The notes under the pieces are model-generated. The model saw only the letters and a program-made list of their open reading frames with translations, had not been told where the DNA came from and searched no databases. From Algoriphagus machipongonensis (GTDB lineage Bacteria; Bacteroidota; Bacteroidia; Cytophagales; Cyclobacteriaceae), in the NCBI RefSeq assembly GCF_000166275.1, contig NZ_CM001023.1:248001-312000 (forward strand): a stretch of DNA of 64,000 bases. Direction: 5' to 3'. The position numbers and the translations under genes were made by a program. This document shows, one piece after another, positions 1-7,923 of this stretch. Every line of letters starts with the position of its first letter. The first letter of the stretch is position 1.

Positions 1-1705
1 TGAAATTTTCCATATTACTTAACTTGTTAACCATTTGCTGTTCTTTCTCTATATAGCTATCATACTTGATTTGAACTTCAGCTTGTTCACGAACATCTTT
101 TGGAAAACCCTCTAAGAATTTAGAAATATCTGGATCAAGATCCATCATTTGATCTAATCCTAATTGTGGTCGTTTTAAAAGCTTTTCAAGGGATATTTTC
201 TCTTTAATCTCTGCAGTACCTAAAGCTTCTAAACCTTTGTTTATTTGTTCTGGTGCTAGTTTTTTCTGCTTTAAGTCATTTATTAGCTTTGCTGTGTTTT
301 GTTTTTTAGACTGCATTTTATCAAAACGTTCCTGACTGGCCAGATTGAGGTTATAGCCTAGTTCGGTTAATCTTAAATCTGCATTGTCTTGTCTTAATAA
401 AAGTCTAAACTCAGCTCTTGAAGTAAACATTCTATAGGGCTCTTCTGTCCCTTTATTGATCAAATCATCAATCAATACTCCTATATAGGCATCAGATCTT
501 TTCAATAAAAACGGATCTTTTTCCTGTACTTTAAGGCTGGCATTGATACCTGCAATTAACCCTTGGGAAGCAGCTTCTTCATATCCTGTAGTACCATTTA
601 TTTGTCCAGCGAAATATAATCCTTCTACTAATTGGGTTTCTAAGGTTAATTTTAGCTGTGTTGGAGGGAAAAAATCATATTCTATAGCATAACCAGGTCT
701 AAACATTTTAGCGTTCTCGAAGCCTGTTATTTTCTGTATAGCTTTATACTGTACATCTTCAGGTAAAGAAGTAGAAAATCCATTTACATAGATTTCTACA
801 GTATTCCACCCTTCTGGTTCTACAAATATTTGATGTCTTTCCCTTTCAGCGAATCTGTTTATTTTATCTTCTATGGATGGGCAATATCTAGGACCTAGAC
901 CTTTTATTCTCCCATTAAACATAGGAGATCTATCAAACCCTTCCTCTAAAGTGCTATGGACTTCTTTATTGGTATAAGTTATCCAACAGGTTCTTTGTTC
1001 TTTTATTGGGCTAGTTTCGTCTGAATAGCTGAACTTTTCAGGGTTCTCATCCCCATATTGGACTTCCATTTTAGAATAATCTAAGCTTCTTCCATCCACT
1101 CTAGGTGGTGTTCCAGTCTTCATTCTACCAGATTCGAAGCCTAAAGAAACTAATTGTTCGGTTATTCCTTTTGCTGCTGACTCTCCTGTTCTTCCTCCTC
1201 CAAACTGTTTTTCGCCAATATGGATGAGTCCATTTAAGAAGGTTCCGTTGGTTAAAACGACACTTTTGGCCTCTATTTCTATTCCAATTCCAGTTTTTAC
1301 ACCCTTTACTCTCCCATCTTTTTCGATGATGCCCGTGATCATTTCCTGCCAAAAATCAACATTTGGTGTTCTTTCAAGGGCTAAACGCCATTCTTCGGCA
1401 AATCTCATTCTATCATTCTGAGATCGTGGAGACCACATTGCAGGACCTTTGGACCTATTAAGCATTCTGAATTGTATCATGGATTTATCTGAAATAATCC
1501 CTGACATTCCTCCTAATGCATCTATTTCCCTTACTATTTGACCTTTTGCCACTCCACCCATTGCTGGATTACAGGACATTTGAGCAATGGTATTCATGTT
1601 CATAGTACACAATAGTACCTTTGAACCCATCTTAGCTGCTGCATGTGCTGCTTCACATCCTGCATGACCTGCGCCTACTACGATGACATCATATTTTGGA
1701 AACAT
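1..1705 (-). CDS. mnmG: tRNA uridine-5-carboxymethylaminomethyl(34) synthesis enzyme MnmG (3' end cut by window)
   Basis: FAD-dependent half of the MnmE-MnmG complex that modifies U34 of certain tRNAs in the cytoplasm. The reverse strand opens with MFPKYDVIVVGAGHAGCEAA, the FAD-binding GxGxxG segment of the family, followed by the NPAMGG segment typical of MnmG. The frame stays open to the window edge, giving about 568 residues. The family is about 620 residues, so only the C-terminal 50-60 residues are missing; the last visible part (YIEKEQQ...) matches the family's C-terminal helical region. The start is the ATG directly downstream of two parS-like sites. Identification is firm from the sequence; the function is family knowledge. 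Confidence 0.95.
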   Translation of the reverse strand, partial: MFPKYDVIVVGAGHAGCEAAHAAAKMGSKVLLCTMNMNTIAQMSCNPAMGGVAKGQIVREIDALGGMSGIISDKSMIQFRMLNRSKGPAMWSPRSQNDRMRFAEEWRLALERTPNVDFWQEMITGIIEKDGRVKGVKTGIGIEIEAKSVVLTNGTFLNGLIHIGEKQFGGGRTGESAAKGITEQLVSLGFESGRMKTGTPPRVDGRSLDYSKMEVQYGDENPEKFSYSDETSPIKEQRTCWITYTNKEVHSTLEEGFDRSPMFNGRIKGLGPRYCPSIEDKINRFAERERHQIFVEPEGWNTVEIYVNGFSTSLPEDVQYKAIQKITGFENAKMFRPGYAIEYDFFPPTQLKLTLETQLVEGLYFAGQINGTTGYEEAASQGLIAGINASLKVQEKDPFLLKRSDAYIGVLIDDLINKGTEEPYRMFTSRAEFRLLLRQDNADLRLTELGYNLNLASQERFDKMQSKKQNTAKLINDLKQKKLAPEQINKGLEALGTAEIKEKISLEKLLKRPQLGLDQMMDLDPDISKFLEGFPKDVREQAEVQIKYDSYIEKEQQMVNKLSNMENF

Positions 1706-1720
1706 GAGTATATTTTTTAC

Positions 1721-1736
1721 TGTTTCACGTGGAACA
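1721..1736. promoter_or_regulatory. parS: parS-like centromere site, copy 1
   Basis: The sequence TGTTTCACGTGGAACA is a 16-nt near-palindrome differing at one position from the widely conserved ParB-binding consensus TGTTTCACGTGAAACA. It lies 15 nt upstream of the mnmG start. Position near mnmG (gidA) is typical because parS sites cluster near the origin in many bacteria. parA and parB are not in the window. Confidence 0.85.
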
Positions 1737-1766
1737 CCTAGTTTTTATTGTCCTAAGTTTTCTAAC

Positions 1767-1782
1767 TGTTTCACGTGGAACA
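1767..1782. promoter_or_regulatory. parS: parS-like centromere site, copy 2
   Basis: This is a second exact copy of TGTTTCACGTGGAACA, 30 nt beyond the first and directly abutting the ybeY stop codon at 1783-1785. Two identical copies in the mnmG-ybeY gap make a chance origin very unlikely and suggest a ParB nucleation site close to oriC. Confidence 0.85.
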
Positions 1783-2208
1783 CTAGATTGTTTGAAATAA
1801 ATTTATTGCGAATTCTTCCTTGTTTCGCATTTCTTCAGCCTCGTTTTTGTCTTTGTCTTTGTATCCCATTAAATGAAATAAACCATGACTAATGACTCGG
1901 CTGAGTTCATCTTGAAGTGTTGCTCCAAGTTTGTTTGAGTTTTCTTGAACTCGATCAATACTTATGAAGATATCCCCTTCTATGGTTTGCTCTTCTTCAG
2001 AATTGTCAAATGTGATGATATCTGTATATGTATCATGATCCAGATATTCTACATTTATATTATAAAGGTATTCATCACTACAGAATATATAATTGAGTTC
2101 TGAGATATTGAATCCTTCTTCAGATGCTATTTTTCGCAACCACTTTTTCCTATTAAGTTTTTGCTTTAGCTGAAAGTTGGTTTCTTCCTGAAAGAAATTG
2201 ATAGCCAT
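1783..2208 (-). CDS. ybeY: Endoribonuclease YbeY (rRNA maturation factor)
   Basis: Zinc-dependent endoribonuclease involved in 16S rRNA 3' maturation and ribosome quality control. It is 141 residues, a normal family length. The C-terminal part carries the metal-binding motif HGLFHLMGY (about residues 109-117). The usual third histidine of HxxxHxxGxDH falls in a KDKDKN segment, so that ligand is not obvious by eye. The mid-protein IITFDNSEE stretch is also typical. It lies just upstream of mnmG on the same strand, separated only by the two parS-like sites, and starts 2 nt after the RsbW-like gene, so the two are probably cotranscribed. Confidence 0.9.
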   Translation of the reverse strand: MAINFFQEETNFQLKQKLNRKKWLRKIASEEGFNISELNYIFCSDEYLYNINVEYLDHDTYTDIITFDNSEEEQTIEGDIFISIDRVQENSNKLGATLQDELSRVISHGLFHLMGYKDKDKNEAEEMRNKEEFAINLFQTI

Positions 2209-2210
2209 GA

Positions 2211-2612
2211 TTAATTCATATAAAACGATAGAATAGTCTTTCTACCGTCTTCTTCAAATTTCACTTCATCACTTAGGTGTTTGATGAGGAATATTCCTCT
2301 ACCACCCGGCTTCTCAATGTTTTCAGGTGCAGTAGGGTCTTTTAATTCGTTGTAATTAAATCCTCTGCCTTCATCCTCGATGATGAATTTAAGTAAGCCC
2401 TCTTCAGTTGCTAATTCCAGGTGAACAAGTTTTGACTTATCATGTTTGTTTCCGTGAATTATTGCATTGCTGATGCATTCTGTGACAGAAATCATGATGT
2501 TACCATAGATATCATCATTGATTTCGAAATTGTCTCGTGCATTGTCGATAAAGCTTTCGATTATCTTAATATTCTCTATGAGTGAGGGAATGGATATTTT
2601 AATTGATTTCAT
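2211..2612 (-). CDS. RsbW-like anti-sigma/serine kinase ATP-binding protein
   Basis: This is a 133-residue stand-alone HATPase_c protein. The N box is seen in ECISNAIIHGNK (about residues 46-57), the G1 box in DEGRGF (about 80-85) and the G2 box in GGRGIFLIKHL (about 103-113). This is the pattern of RsbW/SpoIIAB-type anti-sigma kinases and related small GHKL ATPases. No partner anti-anti-sigma factor or sigma factor is adjacent, so its target cannot be named. It sits 2 nt upstream of ybeY in an apparent operon with xth. Confidence 0.8.
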   Translation of the reverse strand: MKSIKISIPSLIENIKIIESFIDNARDNFEINDDIYGNIMISVTECISNAIIHGNKHDKSKLVHLELATEEGLLKFIIEDEGRGFNYNELKDPTAPENIEKPGGRGIFLIKHLSDEVKFEEDGRKTILSFYMN

Positions 2613-2645
2613 CTATGGTTCTTTCAATGATCAACTTTATTCAAT

Positions 2646-3407
2646 TTAGTTCAATTCTACTAAAATTGGGCAATGATCGGAATGTTTGGCCTCTGGTAAT
2701 ATGACAGATCTTTTTAACCTGTTTTCCATATCCTTTGTTGCCATATGGTAATCTATTCTCCATCCCAAGTTTTTAGCTCTTGCATTTGCTCTATAGCTCC
2801 ACCAAGTATATTGATGTGGTTCTGGATTAAAATGCCTGAAGGTGTCAATAAATCCACTTTCAGTAAATTTATCCATCCAGACTCTTTCTTCTGGTAAGAA
2901 TCCAGAACTATTTTTATTAGAAACTGGATTATGAATATCTATGGCTTTGTGACATATATTATAATCACCACTTAATATGAGATTTGGTTTCGTTCTTCTC
3001 AAATCTTTTATATACCCATAGATATCATCTAGAAATTCATATTTGAAAGTTTGTCTGATATCTCCTGTAGTTCCAGATGGAAAATATGCTGATAGAAATG
3101 AGAAATCTTCAAATTCTATTTCAAGCAATCTTCCCTCATCATCATACTTCTGTAAACCCATCCCATGGTGGATGGATTTAGGAGTTATTTTACTTAAAAT
3201 TGCTACTCCGCTATATCCTTTTTTCTGAGCAGGATACCAGTAAACTTTGTATCCTAAATCTTTAAATATAGAGGTGTCAATTTGATCTTCCATCGCCTTA
3301 ACTTCCTGTAAACCAATGACTTCTGGGTCAGTTTGCTTTAACCAGTCCAGAAATCCCTTGTTCATCGCTGCCCTTATCCCGTTTACGTTATAGGAGACAA
3401 TTTTCAT
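2646..3407 (-). CDS. xth: Exodeoxyribonuclease III (AP endonuclease)
   Basis: Base-excision-repair enzyme with AP endonuclease and 3'-5' exonuclease activity. The protein has 253 residues, normal for the family. Visible motifs are GLQEVKA (catalytic Glu, about residue 34), SGDYNICH (catalytic Asp/Asn, about 147-154), WRIDYHM (about 217-223) and SDHCPI (catalytic Asp-His, near the C-terminus). The stop is 33 nt from the downstream RsbW-like gene, and the gene starts 2 nt after the next unknown gene, pointing to one transcript. Confidence 0.95.
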   Translation of the reverse strand: MKIVSYNVNGIRAAMNKGFLDWLKQTDPEVIGLQEVKAMEDQIDTSIFKDLGYKVYWYPAQKKGYSGVAILSKITPKSIHHGMGLQKYDDEGRLLEIEFEDFSFLSAYFPSGTTGDIRQTFKYEFLDDIYGYIKDLRRTKPNLILSGDYNICHKAIDIHNPVSNKNSSGFLPEERVWMDKFTESGFIDTFRHFNPEPHQYTWWSYRANARAKNLGWRIDYHMATKDMENRLKRSVILPEAKHSDHCPILVELN

Positions 3408-3409
3408 GT

Positions 3410-3772
3410 TTACTTAATTTCTATTTCGTACTCTTTTTCGAAATATTCGAGTACCTGAATTTTTAATAATTTTTCCTGTTCCAATAGGTCAAAATGAGGT
3501 AAATCCTTCACTAATTTCCAATGAGGCCATCCATCTTGATCTACATAGTCCAATTCATAAAAGCCATCATAGCTTAGAACTTTGCAAATCGCAATATGCA
3601 TTAAATCTTGCTTTTGCTCTTTGGTGAAAGTTTTATTGCCTTGACCCAATTCCTGGACTCCTATCAAAAACAAAACGCCATTTAGATCATTGGGTTTCTT
3701 TCCAATGGTTTCTTTTAAACCCTCCAGGAGTTTTGACCATCTTTTTTCCAGATCTAAGTCTCTTTTGAACAT
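3410..3772 (-). CDS. Conserved hypothetical protein, 120 aa
   Basis: A soluble, charged 120-residue protein with no signal peptide or membrane segment. I do not recognise a named domain. The segment VLFLIGVQELGQGNKTFTKEQKQDLMHIAICKVL is helical in character, and aromatic and acidic residues are frequent in the second half (DYVDQDGWPHW). It ends 2 nt before xth and follows the carboxymuconolactone-decarboxylase-like gene by 8 nt, so it is part of a tight run of minus-strand genes. Its conservation with xth in related genomes is expected but not checked. Confidence 0.7.
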   Translation of the reverse strand: MFKRDLDLEKRWSKLLEGLKETIGKKPNDLNGVLFLIGVQELGQGNKTFTKEQKQDLMHIAICKVLSYDGFYELDYVDQDGWPHWKLVKDLPHFDLLEQEKLLKIQVLEYFEKEYEIEIK

Positions 3773-3780
3773 GATACTAT

Positions 3781-4122
3781 TTATAATTTTTCAAGTTCTT
3801 CCCAGTACTCAGTAGCCCTTCTCAAATGTGGAATTACAATTGTACCTCCTATCAAAGTGGCTATCGAAAATACTTCAAATATTTCAGACTTACTGAGACC
3901 TACCTCATGGCATTTACCCAAATGGTATTTGATGCAATCATCGCATCTTAAGACCATAGAGCAAGCGAGGCCTAGCATTTCTTTGGTTTTAACGTCAACA
4001 GCTCCTTCAGCAAATGCGTTTGTGTCAAGATTAAATATTCTCTTGACCACTTTATTGTCAGAGGCTAAGATCTTATCGTTCATCTTAGCTCTGTATTCAT
4101 TGAATTCCTCTATGAGATTCAT
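3781..4122 (-). CDS. Carboxymuconolactone decarboxylase / AhpD-like protein
   Basis: A 113-residue AhpD-like fold protein. The signature is RCDDCIKYHLGKCHEVG (about residues 61-77), a CxxC pair followed by a conserved histidine. In AhpD proteins this forms a thiol-dependent peroxidase/reductase site; true decarboxylases lack the CxxC. The C-terminal helix with GGTIVIPHLRRA fits the family. An alkylhydroperoxidase-like role is therefore more likely than aromatic catabolism. It is first in the minus-strand run, divergent from comF. Confidence 0.85.
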   Translation of the reverse strand: MNLIEEFNEYRAKMNDKILASDNKVVKRIFNLDTNAFAEGAVDVKTKEMLGLACSMVLRCDDCIKYHLGKCHEVGLSKSEIFEVFSIATLIGGTIVIPHLRRATEYWEELEKL

Positions 4123-4205
4123 TAAATTAACAGTTTAGGGCACTTATTTACAGGCAAATATAGCAGGTATTCGTCCTTGGTTCTCACTAACAGTACTTTT
4201 TAGAT

Positions 4206-4898
4206 ATGCGTTTACTTTTTTTGAAAGATTTTTTGGATTTAATTTTCCCGAGGAATTGTGATCTATGCGGTAGAAGCCTTTTTGATTTTGAATCCTGCCT
4301 TTGTAAAATATGTGTTGGGATGCTTCCCAAAACGATTTATCATCAGATGCCAGCCGAAAATGATCTGACAGACAAGCTGAAAGGACTTAGTCAAATTGGT
4401 TTGGCTATGTCCTTCTTAAGGTTTACCAAAAATGGTGTAAGCCAGAAATTACTTCATCGACTCAAATATCGAAATAAGCCAGAAATCGCAGTAAAATTGG
4501 GAAATCTCTATGGTCAAACCCTAAATAAATCTGGACTTTACACTAACTGGGATATACTTATTCCTGTTCCATTACATGAGTTGAAGCACAAAAGAAGAGG
4601 TTATAACCAAAGTGAAGAGTTTGGAAGAGGATTGGGTGAATCTATGAGTTTACCCCTGAGATTGAGCCTAAAAAGAGCAAAATTTACCGAAACACAGACT
4701 AAAAAGAGTAGAATACAGCGATTAGATAATGTTGAAGGCGTATTTGAACTCAAACCTGGTCAATCTGTATCTGGGCTTAGAGTGCTCTTGGTAGATGATG
4801 TGATGACCACCGGAGCTACTTTGTGTGCCTGTGCCAATGTCCTTTTGGCTAATGGAGCAAAAATGGTAGATTTGGTTACTATCGCTGCCGGAAAATAA
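4206..4898 (+). CDS. comF: ComF family protein (phosphoribosyltransferase fold)
   Basis: A 230-residue ComF homologue. The N-terminus has a four-cysteine zinc-ribbon-like motif (CDLCGRSLFDFESCLCKIC, residues about 18-36). The C-terminus carries the PRPP-binding loop VLLVDDVMTTGATL (about 194-207). ComF proteins are needed for DNA uptake in transformable bacteria and have been linked to DNA metabolism elsewhere. The gene is followed after 6 nt by a DinB-like gene. No other competence gene is nearby, so a role in transformation is not supported by context. Confidence 0.9.
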   Translation: MRLLFLKDFLDLIFPRNCDLCGRSLFDFESCLCKICVGMLPKTIYHQMPAENDLTDKLKGLSQIGLAMSFLRFTKNGVSQKLLHRLKYRNKPEIAVKLGNLYGQTLNKSGLYTNWDILIPVPLHELKHKRRGYNQSEEFGRGLGESMSLPLRLSLKRAKFTETQTKKSRIQRLDNVEGVFELKPGQSVSGLRVLLVDDVMTTGATLCACANVLLANGAKMVDLVTIAAGK

Positions 4899-4904
4899 AT
4901 AGCC

Positions 4905-5438
4905 ATGATCGACATAGAATTATTGAAATATCCAATTGGGAAATTTCAGAAGCCTGAAGCTATCACACAGGAAAATATAAAAGAGGCCATTGCGGAATTT
5001 AAAGCGCTACCTAAGCATTTGGAGGCCACAGTAAAGGATCTATTAGAACCACAGTTACAAACACCCTACAGACCCGGAGGATGGACGGTTAGGCAAGTAG
5101 TCCATCATCTTGCAGATAGCCATATGAATGCCTATATGAGGTTTAAACTGGCTTTGACTGAATCCAACCCCACTATCAAGCCTTATGATGAAGCAGCCTG
5201 GGCAAATCTTAGTGATAGTAAGCTGCCAATTGAGATTTCCATAGGCATCTTAAAAAACATTCATTTTAGGCTAGGGACAATTTTAGATGAAATGTCTGAT
5301 TCGGATTTTTCTAAAACCTATTATCATCCAGAATCCCAAAGTACAGTTCCATTAAAAGAAGTAATATTAATGTATGACTGGCATGGAAAACATCATTTAG
5401 CACATATTCAGGCGTTAATGATCCGTGAGAAATGGTGA
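4905..5438 (+). CDS. YfiT/BstA-like DinB-fold putative metal-dependent hydrolase (bacillithiol transferase family)
   Basis: A 177-residue DinB-superfamily protein. Histidines expected to bind the metal lie in WTVRQVVHHLADSH (about residues 64-77) and in WHGKHHLAHI near the C-terminus. This arrangement matches the YfiT subgroup, which includes putative bacillithiol-S-transferases; bacillithiol occurs in some Bacteroidota. It starts 6 nt after comF, so they are probably cotranscribed. Substrate is unknown. Confidence 0.85.
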   Translation: MIDIELLKYPIGKFQKPEAITQENIKEAIAEFKALPKHLEATVKDLLEPQLQTPYRPGGWTVRQVVHHLADSHMNAYMRFKLALTESNPTIKPYDEAAWANLSDSKLPIEISIGILKNIHFRLGTILDEMSDSDFSKTYYHPESQSTVPLKEVILMYDWHGKHHLAHIQALMIREKW

Positions 5439-5471
5439 TTTACTTCTATTAACTATACTCATCTTTAGCAT

Positions 5472-6230
5472 ATGCATATTTCATTAAAAGGTCAGCGAAT
5501 TCTTGTAACAGGTGCTTCCAGAGGTATCGGGAAGGCTATTGCCAAGCAATTGTCAGAATCTGGAGCAGAAGTTATTATTCATTACAACGCCAATAAATCC
5601 GCGGCTGTAGCACTTCAGGCTGAGCTAAAAAATTTAAGTCATGCTGAGAAATGTGATTTAGGAAATTTGGAAGAAGTGATTGGTTTCATTCCTAGATTGG
5701 TGAAGCAATATGGCCCAATCACAGGTATTGTTAATAATGCAGGGATAGCAAAATCTGCTCCTGATGATCTACCCACTGAAGAATGGGCAAAAATCTGGAA
5801 TGAAACCATACAGGTTAATACCAATTCACTGGGAATTCTATGTAAGGAATTTGTAGATCAGGCGAAGATCAATCAGGAGGGTAGAATTGTAAATATTTCA
5901 TCCAGAGCAGCATTTAGAGGAGATACAACCGATTATTTGGCCTATGCAGCCTCTAAAGGGGCTTTGGTAAGCCTGACGAGGTCCATTGCCAGGTATTACG
6001 GTAAGCAGGGAATCAAGGCTTTTCTAATCGCTCCAGGCTTTACACGTACAGATATGGCCAATGAGATTTTGTCTGATTATGGTGAAGAGTTTGCTTTAAA
6101 TGACATCGCTTTAAAGGAATTAACAAAGCCAGAAGATATCGCTCCCATGGTCACCCTGTTATGTTCTGGTATGGCCGATCATGTCACCGGGGCGAGCATT
6201 GATATCAATGCAGGTTCCTATGTGCATTAA
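5472..6230 (+). CDS. Short-chain dehydrogenase/reductase, FabG-like
   Basis: NAD(P)-dependent oxidoreductase of 252 residues. Visible motifs are the cofactor loop TGASRGIGKAIA (about 13-24), NNAGIA (about 88-93), the catalytic serine in NISSRAAF (about 141-148) and the YAASK catalytic Tyr/Lys (about 158-162). The C-terminus (VTGASIDINAG) is typical of 3-oxoacyl-ACP reductase-like SDRs. It stands apart from any fatty-acid gene, so the name fabG is not assigned and the substrate is open. Confidence 0.9.
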   Translation: MHISLKGQRILVTGASRGIGKAIAKQLSESGAEVIIHYNANKSAAVALQAELKNLSHAEKCDLGNLEEVIGFIPRLVKQYGPITGIVNNAGIAKSAPDDLPTEEWAKIWNETIQVNTNSLGILCKEFVDQAKINQEGRIVNISSRAAFRGDTTDYLAYAASKGALVSLTRSIARYYGKQGIKAFLIAPGFTRTDMANEILSDYGEEFALNDIALKELTKPEDIAPMVTLLCSGMADHVTGASIDINAGSYVH

Positions 6231-6253
6231 TTCCAATTAGGAATTGGGTTTAA

Positions 6254-6847
6254 GTGAAAAAAGTAATGAAATCAGGTAAAGACCCTATTCTTACACCGGA
6301 ACTCCTGAAAATCATTAAAATTTTCGGGCTTGCCTCCATCGCTTTGGTCTTGGTTTTTTCTTTGTTTAATGAAAAGAGAGCCAATAATACCGGGGATGAT
6401 TTGACATTCAGAGTGAATGATTCTAATCGCTTATTTTTCCTAAACCTCAAAGCAATCCACTATGATCAAGAGAAGAATCAGGATGCGAAAATGACGCTTT
6501 ATCGTCATAGCGATTTAAGCTATTCAGAAGACGAAGTAGGTCTAATTCCCATCATTTTATTGAATCCAGCAAAAGATGAGGCTTATCTATATTTGGAGGC
6601 CATCAATACAGACTGGCCATTAAAAATTAAAGCAGTTGTTGCTCAGGATAGTACAGAGTTCCAATTTGAAAATGGAAATCGTGAGCAATTTCTGGCTTAT
6701 GTTAATAATATTAGACCTTGGATGGACCAAGAAGCCAGCTTTTTCATCAAAATCAATGAAAAATGGACTCCTTTATGGTCTACGCCAGATGAGAAAAAGG
6801 CTCTTGAAGAGACTTTAAATGACTATTTTCAACTTTTGGAACAATAA
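6254..6847 (+). CDS. Hypothetical single-pass membrane protein
   Basis: A 197-residue protein starting at GTG (or at an in-frame ATG four codons later, 6266). One hydrophobic segment near residues 22-40 (IIKIFGLASIALVLVFSLF) is preceded by positively charged residues, suggesting an N-terminal anchor with the rest outside the cytoplasm. The outer part is rich in acidic and aromatic residues; no known domain is recognised. It starts 23 nt after the SDR stop and ends 6 nt before a thioesterase, so it probably belongs to the same transcription unit. Confidence 0.7.
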   Translation: MKKVMKSGKDPILTPELLKIIKIFGLASIALVLVFSLFNEKRANNTGDDLTFRVNDSNRLFFLNLKAIHYDQEKNQDAKMTLYRHSDLSYSEDEVGLIPIILLNPAKDEAYLYLEAINTDWPLKIKAVVAQDSTEFQFENGNREQFLAYVNNIRPWMDQEASFFIKINEKWTPLWSTPDEKKALEETLNDYFQLLEQ

Positions 6848-6853
6848 AACTAC

Positions 6854-7300
6854 ATGTCCACGCCCTTAGAATATTTCAAATCTCAGATTGGTAAAAAATT
6901 AGATAAAACACCCTCAGCAGCTGGTAATTGGCTGGCAGGAAAGCTCATAGAAATTTCTGAAAAGCATATCAAGGTTCAATATGAAGTAAGGGAAGAATTG
7001 TGCAATCCTGTTCGAATCTTGCATGGTGGAGTAGCTTCCCTGATGTTAGATGATGCTATAGGAATTGCAAATTTTGCCGCGGGTTCAGAATTTCTGATGA
7101 CAAGTGTTAACCTCAATGTTGATTTCCTTTCTTCTGCCCTGATTGGAGATGTTCTTGAATTGGAAGCTAAGCTCGTAAGATCAGGATCAAACTTGAATCA
7201 CTGGGAAGCTGTGATTAAAAAGGAATCGGGAAAAATAGTTGCCAAAGCCAGTTCGAATATGATAAAAACCCACATCAAATTGAATGAGCTTAACCTTTGA
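6854..7300 (+). CDS. PaaI-like hotdog-fold thioesterase
   Basis: A 148-residue hotdog protein. The signature HGGVASLMLDDAIGIA (about residues 57-72) is the PaaI-type acyl-CoA thioesterase motif, with the acidic residue expected to act in catalysis. The TSVNLNVDFLSSA strand follows as in the family. Its 3' end overlaps the convergent methyltransferase gene by 11 nt. The acyl-CoA substrate cannot be told from sequence. Confidence 0.88.
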   Translation: MSTPLEYFKSQIGKKLDKTPSAAGNWLAGKLIEISEKHIKVQYEVREELCNPVRILHGGVASLMLDDAIGIANFAAGSEFLMTSVNLNVDFLSSALIGDVLELEAKLVRSGSNLNHWEAVIKKESGKIVAKASSNMIKTHIKLNELNL

Positions 7301-7829
7301 GCTGATCAAGCTTGACCATCATATGCCAAACTGAAATTCCTAAAGTCACAGAAATATTTAAGGAATGTTTTGTTCCTAATTGTGGAATTTCCAATACATG
7401 ATCACAGAGTTCTAACACCTCATCCTCTACTCCAAATACCTCATTACCAAATACTAATGCTATTTTTTCTTTAGGGTCAGGCTGATATTCCTGAAGAAAA
7501 ATAGATTGATCCACTTGTTCCAAAGCACAGAGTGTATAACCCTGCTTTTTTAATTCTTTTAAAGCATCTACAGTTTGAGGATAGTGTTCCCATTCCACAG
7601 ATTCTGTGGCTCCTAAGGCTGTTTTTTGAATATCTCGATGTGGTGGAGTTCCTGTGATTCCGCAGAGCATTATTTTTTCTACTCGAAATGCATCTCCCGT
7701 ACGAAAAGCTGATCCTACATTATTCAGGCTTCGGATATTGTCCAAAACCAACACGAGAGGCGATTTTTCTATTTGTTTGTATTCTTCCACTGAGAGCCTT
7801 TCGAGCTCATCCATACTTAATTTTTTCAT
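7290..7829 (-). CDS. TrmH/SpoU-family RNA 2'-O-methyltransferase
   Basis: A 179-residue SPOUT-class methyltransferase that lacks the N-terminal substrate-binding extension of larger TrmH-type enzymes. Motif 1 is seen in NIRSLNNVGSAFRTGDAF (about 31-48), motif 2 in LVFGNEVFGVEDEVL (about 126-140) and motif 3 in LGTKHSLNISVTLGISVWHMM near the C-terminus, including the knot that binds SAM. Target RNA (tRNA or rRNA ribose) is not determinable. The gene is convergent with, and overlaps, the thioesterase gene by 11 nt. Confidence 0.9.
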   Translation of the reverse strand: MKKLSMDELERLSVEEYKQIEKSPLVLVLDNIRSLNNVGSAFRTGDAFRVEKIMLCGITGTPPHRDIQKTALGATESVEWEHYPQTVDALKELKKQGYTLCALEQVDQSIFLQEYQPDPKEKIALVFGNEVFGVEDEVLELCDHVLEIPQLGTKHSLNISVTLGISVWHMMVKLDQLKG

Positions 7830-7923
7830 CGGCTTTTGTTCTGCTTGCGGATTGCCTTATTTTCAGGTTTTATTCTGAAGGATAACTTCCAACAAAAGTA
7901 GTACAAAGAAAGCATACCCACCC

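Noticed and set aside
6233..6247. Palindrome CCAATT-AGG-AATTGG after the SDR gene
   Set aside because: Very short arms, no T-run, and single occurrence; neither terminator nor operator can be supported.
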